From NCBI GenBank assembly GCA_907163375.1, contig CAJQUW010001420.1, positions 1,279,930-1,343,929 of the forward strand: a DNA stretch of 64,000 nt, written 5' to 3'. The translations under genes and the position numbers were made by a program. The notes beneath the pieces are model-generated. The model ran no database searches, was not told where the DNA came from, and saw nothing but the letters and a program-made list of their open reading frames with translations. Shown piece after piece: positions 54,625 to 64,000 of this stretch (within the stretch, counting starts at the first letter, position 1; each line of letters opens with the position of its first letter). The stretch is from Prostheceraeus crozeri. Lineage: Eukaryota; Platyhelminthes; Polycladida; Euryleptidae.

Positions 54625-55927
54625 TTGTTGCAGATTTGAATGCTGGCCAAACAAGACAAGCCTGACTTGATGCATGCAACAAGTGCCCTACATTATGCCA
54701 TATTCTCGGCCCCGCCAGTCCACAAATACTTGCATGCATTTTCAACAAATACTCATTTGTATGTGGCCTGCATGTTACTTTAAAAAACGTCTTTTTACTT
54801 TAATTATATTGACATGAAAGAGTAAATGTTTCTGTGTTTGTGGCGATTGCCTTATTTGATTAATGATGATGATAAATTGACAATATAGTATATATAAAAA
54901 AGCGGTTGTGTTTGTTATTAACTGAAAACATCAGCATAGTAGTGTTTTTGGGCTTGTGCCATATTTCAAGTCAGTAATTTCATGAGAAATACTTTGCATT
55001 TGATCTCTTCACACTTCTGAGCTTTAGATTTCAATTAGGCCTATCTGTTGGTGTATGAGACAGGTTTTTGAATTACTCTGATATTTCTTATATTTTATGA
55101 TGGAATTATAGAGGTAGGCAGAAGTAGCAAATATTGTGGGTTAATATCATGCGTATAAGTCACAATGATGCATGCAGTGAAACAAAAATACAAATACAGA
55201 CGCCTGAAGATCGTTGATCTCTCCGATTTTTGCATGTAATGTGTCATTTTACAGTTTGCGCTTTCATGTAAGTGCCCAAGTGGTCATTGCATTGCGGTTT
55301 TGAATGTAGCTTCCCATTCAAATAAACAATTTTGACTATTGACTATTGACTAATATACATATGCAAGCAGCTCATCAATATCTAAAAATCCATCTATTTA
55401 CATCTTCACTACACTCCAATACAATTTGGCCTTTCTTCGGCTTCCTGGAAAGCACTTGATTTTTTCCAGTCACATGTATTTGGTTTTTTAGAAAATGATT
55501 TGGTTCTCTGGGAAAAATTGTTTCTTTGGAAAACCAAATTCTTTGAATGCATATTCTGTATAAGAAGCTGTTCATGGAAGAAACCCTGTTCAAGAGAAAT
55601 CGCTGCTATTTTGAAACATAGAAATAGACGTAGATTATGTCTAAATGAACAGGAGTGAATATGATGAACTATTCATTCTTGCTAGTTGATTGAGATTTTT
55701 CAACAACTTTCTATGATGCAAATAAATTCTCCTTTATTCTTTATAGTTAATTCTGTGGATCTTTTCATTATTTATGGCAATATAAATGAAAGAAAAAAAA
55801 TATATAAAATTAAAATAATAAGAATATATATAAGATTTTATTAAGGCAGTTTTATTCATCAGTTCTTCTAAGAACGAATTGCGACATATAATAAAGACTC
55901 TAGAGGACAAAGATATAATATTAGAAA
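54625..55927. other. No recognisable gene (1.3 kb)
   Basis: AT-rich 3' flank of the secreted-protein gene. The 72-codon minus frame at 55375-55593 repeats KNQ/PK words and looks like a chance frame. Confidence 0.4.
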
Positions 55928-55929
55928 TA

Positions 55930-56961
55930 AAGGGCTGGCCAAAAGTAACGCAAAATATAAATGAGCTGTAATTTTTTGCTATGCAACATTTTCCATAGGA
56001 TAGAGTATCAAGGGCACTAGCACGCTTGAAGATTTTTACAATAATAGCAGAAAGTGATAAAATCATGTCTATTCAGAAAATACAAGTGCATCACAATAAA
56101 TATTCAAAATAACCTCCGATATCTTCGGATGCGCGCGCCACATCAGAGGAAGAAGCAATGTCAAGTTGATTCAATGATAGAGCTGACTGCAGATGCTCAA
56201 TAACCAATTCAGATCGCTCTTCGTTGAATGATGGACAACCTGATTTGGTACATCATGTAGAGAAAATATCTTTTCAAATTTGGATATAAGACGTGTGATG
56301 CCAATGACAGAAATTAACTTCGAACAATCTTGTGCTTGATGTTGAAGGCTATCAAAATGGCAGTTGGACTTCGGTTATTAGCATAAAAAAGTTGAACAAT
56401 GAATCAAGTTTGGTAGAGAAATCCATCACGTTCACTCGAGAGAGTGAGTATCACAGTTCGCAAAGGCGGAATTAAGTGCTTATTAAATGCGCATCAAGTA
56501 CACATTAAATTCAATGTCTGTGTTTGATATTCAACACGTTTGTTGGTCACCACGGTATCCGCATAAATGATTAAGGAAAGAGTTTGATTTTGTTCAGTTC
56601 TTGCTAGTTTAAATTTCTCTATCAAAAAGAGATATCTATGAAGGTATGACACAGTACTGTTGAAGCATTGAAAGACAGGATTTGATTGGGGATTTCCAGC
56701 TGACAGTTACCGAGTTCTCTGATGCAGTGTCGCATCTTGTTCGAGTGCTTCAACTTGTCACCAGAAATAATGCAGGTCATTGTTCGTGGCGCACTTGTAC
56801 ATGTAAGTATTTTTTGAATAGACATGATTTTATCACTTTCTGCTATTATTCTAAAAATCTTCAAGCGTGCTAGTGCCCCGGATTCTCTATCCTATGCGAA
56901 ATGTTGCATAATAAGAAAATTACAGCTCATCTATATTTTGCGTTACTTTTGGCCAGCCCTG
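55930..56961. mobile_element. Tc1/mariner-type element with ~165-bp inverted ends
   Basis: AAGGGCTGGCCAAAAGTAACG at 55930 and CGTTACTTTTGGCCAGCCCTG ending at 56961 are inverted. Homology extends to about 56095 and 56795 (for example CACTAGCACGCTTGAAGATT / AATCTTCAAGCGTGCTAGTG). TA is present on both sides (55928-55929, 56962-56963). The interior of 700 bp shows no readable transposase. Confidence 0.85.
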
Positions 56962-57257
56962 TACTTAAATTGCTATGAAAAGTATTATGTTTGGTCTGCA
57001 GTAAAGTCTCATGTTTTTCAACTTTAGTATATCAAATTGGCTATACGGATGTAAAGGTATATCTTATAAATATAGTTTAGTGTTCCTTATATCAACTACA
57101 GGCTGATAAGTATAATTCATGACAATTATTCATTTCTTTCATATAGAGAGTAAATTATCTTTATCGTCAATTATTTTGCTTCATGTTCACGGTGTCATCA
57201 CCATTGCTATGCTAAAGACAAGCTAAAATCAAGCTGCCCAATCTAGCTGCTAAGCTA

Positions 57258-58370
57258 CAGTGATGATCATAAAAAGTGGACCACCTGAATTTTATCCCAC
57301 TTTCGCATGAAATTTTGTCAATAGTTGGTACACATTTGGCAGAAAAATAAAATAAAAGCTGAAATAATTTTTGCTGTTCTTCAGTGGCTCTGTAGAGTCA
57401 TTTGGCCCTTAATAGGGCCAATGGTAGATTCACTGGTGGTCAAATCTATTTCGCAACCTTACCAGAAAATTCAATCACTTAATCGAATCCGGAAAGGCAT
57501 GCTTTCGATCAGGCGATTGATCACTACTTGATCCAAACTCTCCCGGTCTTGTTTTAACAAAACTTCAAGTCGAGAAAGACCATCTCCAGGAAGAATTAAT
57601 TGACTCACACCGTACTTCAGAAAATGTGGCTTTTTGCAAAACTTTTACAAATCCATCGAAATCATGTTATCCCTTTGGATATAGAGTTCAATTCGGCCAT
57701 TCATCCATATCGCAGCGCAGATAAGCAATCTTTTACCTCCTTGATTCAGACAATGTTACATGATCAGGAATTGGATCACCTGACTTCATCCTAAACTCTC
57801 AAACGGCCACTGCGATCTCGGAGACATGCAGACGCTTCATCAATCCAAACAACTTGATTCCATTGAGAAAGCCAGTGGCAGTACTTAGGGCCCGCTTCAG
57901 CCAACTCTAGCTCTTGTGATTGGTGGTCATTTCTATCCCTGATGGTCTCTTACAGCTTATGAAGTGCTCACTTTTCAGACGACGTATCACCGATATGGCA
58001 GAAGCTGTCGGCTTCTGATGTGTTTCTTTCTAGGTCTAATCATCCGAGCTGTTTGAAAGCTTGTCTTTCCTTTCGCCAAATTCCAACTTTTTTTAGGAAG
58101 GGAGAAAAAAATAGTTTTCCACCTTTGGATGGTGGTCTTTTGGACAGCTATGTACTCGTACTTTTCGGCAAATCGGCCGGTCGGACTGTCCTTCTGACAG
58201 AAGAGTTGAAACTTTGCCCTTCAAAAACACTTTCGCAAACTTCGACTCAGTCATCATAAAATAAGATGAATTCAAAACCGGATAGAAACTTTGTTTAAAC
58301 AACTTATCTGGGTCAACCAACACTTTGATTTGGATGTGTATAGCAGACGTCTCGACAGCATACATATTGA
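57258..58370 (-). pseudogene. Decayed Tc1-like transposon and transposase
   Basis: The left end is TA then CAGTGATGATCATAAAAAGTGG, a Tc1-type terminus. On the minus strand 58320-58090 reads TESKFAKVFLKGKVSTLLSEG and PIAEKYEY...KTTIQRW (a helix-turn-helix N-terminus after shifts), 57940-57840 GPKYCHWLSQWNQVVWIDEA (first catalytic Asp region) and 57520-57470 VINRLIESMPFRIR (the C-terminal L-x-x-S-M-P-R-R motif). Many stops and frameshifts. The other terminal repeat was not found; a weak candidate is near 58615-58655. Confidence 0.65.
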
Positions 58371-59066
58371 AAGCTTGAAAATGACCTCGTTAGCGCCAAA
58401 AGATGCAAACAACTTTTCAACAACATTCAGAAACAGTAAATTATGCACTAATTTTGGAATATCATGAATTCTCTAAAAGTGCACCAATTTCGACGAGTAA
58501 TACATTAAAAGAATGCTCAGAGAAAGCACTTTCGCCTCGTGTTTGATTCATTGTCATGCTCACATGTTTTCACATTGAAAATTAGAAATTTCTTAAAGTG
58601 GCGATTTTCACATTTTGACCTCTGTCCACTCTAAATAATGACGGGTGCAGATGTATAGTGGCTCATTGAATAGCTGAGAACATAAGCTCTTGAATGTGCA
58701 TGGCTTGTCAATGTAAAATGAGATTGAATGACGGGAGAATCGATAGAAGTTTGACACATTTTAGATGGTCCTTTTTTTATGTTCAACTCTGTGGCAACTA
58801 ATGACACCATAGAATTCACCATAAAACTTTTGACCATCTCAAAAATTCCAAAATCTATTTTGCATTATCTGGTGTTTAAATTGAAGACTGAAAGCCAGTA
58901 GACAGCGTACATGTATCTGCAGTAAAGTAGAGGCGGATAGTATTGCGACTTAGAAAAGCGACTATCTATTGAATCATAAACTTTGAATCTCATTAGTATT
59001 CAATTTATCTAATTATCAAGTTTGTCGTCAAAGGTATATAGAAATATTTATTTATTCAATACGACA
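58371..59066. other. No recognisable gene
   Basis: Nothing noted apart from the possible decayed Tc1 right end near 58640. Confidence 0.4.
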
Positions 59067-59070
59067 CTAG

Positions 59071-59518
59071 GTGACATGCCATGCTCAATCACGCGTTAAC
59101 CACGCGTAATTACACATGACCCCAAATATCCGTGGCTATGCGGGATATTGCTGCAATATAAGTTATATAAGTTAATTGGCAGTCCTGTTATATAGACTTT
59201 GCGTCTCATGTGTCTGCATGTATCAGAGGCTAAACAATGTGATAGGACCTCAATTTCATGCTCAGGGAAGACAGAACATGCTTAGCGGTTCATCTTAGTG
59301 GTTCAAGCGGCAGCGCAGACAGCCGTAGACGACGCGTAAACTATAAACGCTCGCCCGCGCGTATTCATAAACATTTCCCATGTTTTAATAACATCAGATC
59401 AAGTGATTTCTGACTCTTAGTGCAGCGCGTATGTACGCGGGTAGAAGAATAGAATGTCCTTAACCACGGATGTTTGGGGTGTTCCGTAATGACGCGTGAA
59501 TCACGCGTGGCATGTCAC
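59071..59518 (+). mobile_element. CTAG-targeting MITE, copy 3
   Basis: Starts GTGACATGCCATGC and ends GCGTGGCATGTCAC, with CTAG at 59067-59070 and 59519-59522. Same orientation and nearly the same length as copy 1 (448 against 447 bp). Empty target ACACTAGTGT. Confidence 0.9.
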
Positions 59519-59522
59519 CTAG

Positions 59523-60178
59523 TGTATCGTCCAAGTCAATGAGAGACAAAGCAAGAGATATGCGGTTTGCAGGCATGTATGTACATAAACATAACCACCC
59601 ATGCAGGCATTTACAATGAACTTTTGAATATCCACGTTTTTGAATTGCTTTCTATTTTTAGTTATTGTTGCTCTCCATTCCAGCATTTTCGATCGCTTCT
59701 TTTCTTTTAAACAGCCTGTTAATATAGTGCCAAGCATCCTCGAGACCCGCAGGTTTGCTAAGTTGCATGTGTCTAATAATGGGGCTACAAATACTTGTGG
59801 ATAGAATTCATGAAAGAATTCTAGCCATTTGCATTCGCCTCTCTAACAAGTCATAGATCGACAGATGAATTACTGGTTTACTTGTCCTCTTACTCTGTCT
59901 GTTCTCACTCTGAAGAAAAATCAAAATGCAATAGCTAGTCTATTTCACATTCATCAATTATTGTCTCAAATAAACAGAACGCATTTTAAAGCACACCATT
60001 ATGTCAAAGCAGCTTATTCACTAATTTTGCCAAAAATAGTGACTCAAGAATACAAATAATCGCTCTTTTGACAATTTTCATTGTTGCTATAGGTATAACA
60101 TACAGAGGTTCTTATTTTGAGCAATTCCATATAGAAAACAGACATTCGTTCACAAGACTTTTAGGATCTATGGGCTGT
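59523..60178. other. No recognisable gene
   Basis: Short frames only. Confidence 0.4.
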
Positions 60179-60179
60179 T

Positions 60180-60250
60180 TAACCCTCAGAGAACTGAGGT
60201 TTTTCACACCCTCTGAGACCTGAGGGGTCCATTGGACCCCTTTCACATAT
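60180..60250 (+). mobile_element. Possible piggyBac-type terminus
   Basis: TTAA at 60180 is followed by CCCTCAGAGAACTGAGG, a CCC-starting imperfect palindrome, then CCTCTGAGACCTGAGG and GGGGTCCATTGGACCCC. TTAA plus CCC is the piggyBac signature. The matching other end was not found in the window. Confidence 0.35.
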
Positions 60251-62257
60251 TCATAGTTTACCTGCCTAAATCGATATCAAAACATTAGGTAAGTTTATTA
60301 TTAGTAAGAAAATGATGTCTGCGTGTAGCAGGTCGATATAACTAATACTCTGAGTGTCTTTCAGCCTTCTCAGTGAACACATGCGAAAATATGGTGTTTT
60401 TATAAGTCAACCACATTAGCACAAGATCAGTTGTACTAAGAAGAGGCTTTACGATATTTTCTGTCACCAGAAAGCCTCAGACAGTTTGATGTTGATGAAA
60501 TTGATTTAACTCATTAAACGTGCTGTGATTTCTTTGCATATTTCGAAGTATATCAAGAAATATAGCTAAAACATCAAAAAGCATGAATATTTTCACATGT
60601 AGAATGTATGCGAGTCATTTCGGATCGAATTCCAAGATGACATATAAATGCCATCGCGTATTACCACTCCTAAAAAGTAGCAAATTTTGGCTGTGATAAT
60701 AAACGGCAAAATTGAAATACTGAACTTGTAAAACTGCAATGAGAACAATTTGTCTAGTACGAACATGTTACTTGAGTATTTCAAATATGATTTTGCATCT
60801 CCATTACTCATATCAAATGCTTTGATGGATTATTCAGCTACATGTAGGCTACATGTAGGCTACATGTAAACCAAATTCAAAAAAAGAACAATATATTTTA
60901 TAATTATGATTTGTAGCTTTATTCAAAACATTATTTGTGGCATCGATGAATGACAGACAAGCAGGTCTGAAAGCTGTGAATAACAGTTTCTAAAACTCTC
61001 ATACAAATATATATGTACTACTATCAGTGATTTTCTCTTTTGTAGGCCTATTTCGCTTGTCTTTCTGTGTATGCATAGCGGTTCATGTCGTCTTGAAAGA
61101 AGTTGCCAAGTGTGGTGGGCTTTGAAGCACTTAGTGCACAATCCCATATCGCACTTCTAGCATTTCGTAGGTACGTGAAAGACCTGACATTGAGCCACGG
61201 CGCAGCAGCTTTCTTAGGTAGACCTATGGGTGCGATCCAATGGCATGTAGGCCTACTATCACTGCGTTTTGCCACTGACGAATTCTGACGTCCGGTTTCT
61301 CCCATGCAATTTTTACTTTTTGGAGTTGATAATTGCACTTCTTCATCTTAAATCCTGAATGTTGACTTTTCAATAGAAGCCTAGCGTTGTCATCCTGAAT
61401 AGAAGAGGATTATTGAAAATAGCTTTTCCATGCACCGTGAAACTTTAAAAATGATACGTACCCTGTATCACAAGAGACAAACAAAAGCTATCAAACGTGC
61501 CTTCAAAAAAAACTAACATGCTGATTTACACAAGTTACAGCTACAAAGGTACAGCAATAGAAGCTACGAAGCTTCGAGGAAGGAAATAGTGATGCAAATT
61601 TGTTCCTTTGCGTCCATTGTCTTCAAACCATGAGTAGGCCTACTGAAGTTGATGATCTCACGTCGTTGACCTCCTGTGATGCCCTGCACAGCATTGGTAT
61701 ATATTCAAAATAATAAAAGAGCCAAACAAGCTGATAGCTCACAATTTTGTTGTCAAACAATTGTAACAATCGCGCATTCGATAGACATTCATATTGTAAA
61801 TGTAGAATTAGGCCTACTTGATCTGCCGTCGTCAAAGCCGCCTTCGTCGTCTTTACCACCGTCTCTGCACTGCCTTCACAAACTTATAATGGGGTCTTTA
61901 TTTCAACATAATCCTATCCATTGTTAATTAGATCATGCAGCACATGAATCGCTGAGGTTTTTGATCTGAAAGATATACCTATTCTGACTTTCACAGTAGC
62001 GGATTACGCAATGGCACATATATACGTACTGGCATATATAGATCAAAATTGAATATCTTTCTTAACTTAACAAAATGAAGAATTTCTTGGCGTCATTTTG
62101 AAAAACAATTTGAATCTCCCGCAATGGATAAAAAGATGATTTCACATCGCATGTCTTGAGCATCGTTCTAAACTATGTTCTGTCAAAAAGAAATAATTCG
62201 AAAAACGAGTTTTCATTCTTAAAATGAAGCATAAATGGAAAGAAGTTACCTGGCATA
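60251..62257. other. No recognisable gene (2 kb)
   Basis: GCTACATGTAG is repeated three times at 60836-60870, and four TAGGCCTA palindromes lie between 61040 and 61820. The frames at 61048-61338 and 61623-61927 have no recognisable domains. Confidence 0.45.
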
Positions 62258-62259
62258 TA

Positions 62260-64000
62260 CGTGGTGTGATCCAAAATGTCCCGGACTAACCTACTTGCAG
62301 ATAACCTGTGATAACGAATACTACTTCAGATGTAAATTTAGGTCTTTAAGGCATGAGAAATATGGTCGCCGAAATAAATTTTTCCGGTCAGTTTTCTATT
62401 TTTAAAAAATATTTTTACATTTTAACATGAATTTCTGTATTTTCTGAATTGATCGAGATCCGATTTGTCTTATTGTTATAGTTAGATTGATTTTGATTTG
62501 TACCTTATTTGACGGATATCTTTGCCATGAATATTGCACGTCTTTTGTTAATTGCTTCATGTGTTACGATATCAATCAGTGAAGTTCATTCAGCACGCAT
62601 TCATTCATTAAGAAATCCGTGTCAACGATGGTTCTTTGTTCTATCAGTTTTCATGATGGATGTGACAAGCGGTCTTCAGTCGAATATCGCAGTGTGATAC
62701 GATACCTCCTGATCCGCGCTTCGCTAATGGTGACATTCTAAAGGAATTAAGCCTGGCATATGGAAGCAAAGCTCCATCGAGAACTACTGCTTATTTCTGG
62801 ATAAGCGAATTTAAACGCGGAAGACAATCTGTGGAGCAAGATTTTTCAACTGTTGGTCAGCCGCAGGAGATTCCGGAAGAGAAATCGAGTCAGTGCGATG
62901 AAGTGATTACAGCACACAGAAGGATAACCATCCGTGAGTTGTCAAGAGAGTTTGCGAATCAGTTATCACTCCTGTCATGACATCATCGAAAGACTTGGAA
63001 TATCGCAAACTGGCATCACGTTTCGTACCGAAGTTTCTGTCACCTGAAATGAAGAACAGACTTCTGGCGGCACAGTCAAATTTGGATCTCCTCGAAATGC
63101 ACGGAGATCAGTTTTCTGAACTGCATCCTTACAGAGGATGAAACACCTTTAAGTTTGTATCTGCCTCAAAGTAAGCGAGAATCTGCAGAGTGGCGAAAAT
63201 TCAGGCGAGTCTGCCCCTTTGAAAATACGATCCAGAACATCACATCGCCGGTCGTTGATGCTGACGGTCTTTTGGAACGCTTCGGGAATCCAACTGGTTG
63301 ACTTTGCGGATAAAGGAGTAAGAATCAATAGCGAATATTATTCCAATCTGTTATCTGAAGCGAGGAAGAAAATAAGAAAGCCACGAAACATTCCCCTCTA
63401 CTTGCTTCATGACAATGCTCCGATTCACACCTCGCAGAGACAACCAATGCCTTAACGAGAAACGGATTTCAACTATTGAGCATCCTCCTTATTCACCTGA
63501 CTTGGCCCCAAGTGACTTCTATCTGTTTAGATTCCTCAAAAAGCATCTTCGTGACACCATTTTGAATCGCCAGTTGAACTGCGGGAATGCAGTTACTGAG
63601 TTTTTTGATTCTTGACACCGGAATTTTTCATAAAGCTTTTTGTGAATTGAGACTTCGTTGGCAAAAAGTGACGAATGCTAACGGCTCATACATTGAAAAG
63701 TAAACTGTTTTCTGGAACAAAACATTTGTTTTTCCGTTAATTATTAGTCAGGTTATTAGTGATAGCTTAACTGTCAAGTTAATCTAAATATATTAATTCT
63801 AAATCGCTAGAATTTATAGGAAAATCTTGAAATTCAGACAAAAATGTTTGAAAATTTTGAAAAAATAGAAAACTGACCGGAAAAATTTCGGCAACCATAT
63901 TTCTCATGCCTTAAAGACCTACATTTACATCTGAAGTAGTATTCGTTATCACAGGTTATCTGCAAGTAGGTTAGTCCGGGACATTTTGGATCACACCACG
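62260..64000 (+). mobile_element. mariner element, complete to the last base of the window
   Basis: TA at 62258-62259 is followed by CGTGGTGTGATCCAAAATG. The window ends with the exact complement CATTTTGGATCACACCACG at 64000. Inverted repeats are about 165 bp (62260-62425 and 63836-64000) and differ at few positions. Total 1,741 bp. It carries a broken transposase. Confidence 0.9.
62700..63690 (+). pseudogene. mariner transposase, broken by frameshifts
   Basis: GDILKELSLAYGSKAPSRTT AYFWISEFKRGRQSVEQD and RRITIRELSREF (62730-62960) form the helix-turn-helix part. After frameshifts come TEDE (first catalytic Asp, 63137), VMLTVFWNASGIQLVDF, YYSNLL and LLHDNAPIHTS (second Asp, 63411), then HPPYSPDLAPSDFYLFRFLK (third Asp, 63514). 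The second and third Asp are 103 nt apart, i.e. DD34D once a 1-2 nt indel is allowed for. At least three frame changes, so inactive. Confidence 0.85.

Noticed and set aside
1-64000. tRNA, rRNA or snRNA genes
   Set aside because: No stretch with conserved A/B boxes, cloverleaf or known rRNA/snRNA words was recognised by eye; a covariance scan would be decisive.

Overview
The window looks like AT-rich nuclear DNA of an invertebrate animal. Evidence: a 58-nt GT-AG intron at 14.2 kb, non-LTR, LTR and Penelope-like retroelements, hAT, mariner/Tc1 and piggyBac-like relics, and one intact gene resembling the animal RGS9BP/RGS7BP family. I cannot name the species. The palindrome TAGGCCTA is strikingly frequent (about ten copies by eye).

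Only two host-like protein genes are reasonably clear. One is an intronless, tail-anchored RGS9BP/RGS7BP-like gene (15.8-16.9 kb, minus). The other is a small secreted protein with a duplicated PAN/apple-like cysteine pattern (54.0-54.6 kb, plus). Two terminal exons at 14.1-14.4 kb encode a PHD-like zinc knuckle typical of pogo/Tigger-type transposase C-termini. The rest is mobile DNA or sequence without recognisable content.

Layout. 0-0.4 kb: end of an hAT-like element (family A; full copy at 38.2 kb, partial copy at 50.2 kb). 3.2-9.6 kb: a dispersed repeat split by a LINE that is itself split by a second LINE, plus another LINE fragment; an uninterrupted copy of the repeat lies at 10.1-10.7 kb. 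10.9-13.6 kb: an hAT relic and two head-to-head MITEs. 18.1 kb: a CACTG-ended element. 20.7-22.1 kb: an old Penelope-like fragment with an inverted repeat. 22.57-29.04 kb: a young Penelope-like insertion bounded by a perfect 13-bp target duplication. It holds a 1.7-kb near-identical palindrome followed in tandem by a complete copy with an intact 819-codon RT/GIY-YIG ORF and a hammerhead-like motif in its leader. 29.8-35.8 kb: a CTAG-targeting MITE, a DDE transposase relic, a LINE, a piggyBac-like fragment and an hAT element. 38.2-44.1 kb: family A full copy, second CTAG MITE, an element with TTGACGCCGTCAA palindromes, an hAT nested in an hAT-like element, and a CACTG element. 46.9-52.0 kb: an internally deleted LINE, a Gypsy remnant keeping 10 nt of its 5' LTR, family A copy 3 and a third CACTG element. 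52.6-53.3 kb: a long purine tract. 55.9-64.0 kb: two Tc1/mariner relics, the third CTAG MITE and a mariner with 165-bp inverted repeats ending exactly at the last base.

The strongest signal is the Penelope-like insertion: its structure records how reverse transcripts were joined at one target site. Secondary signals are several precisely delimited MITE families with readable target rules.
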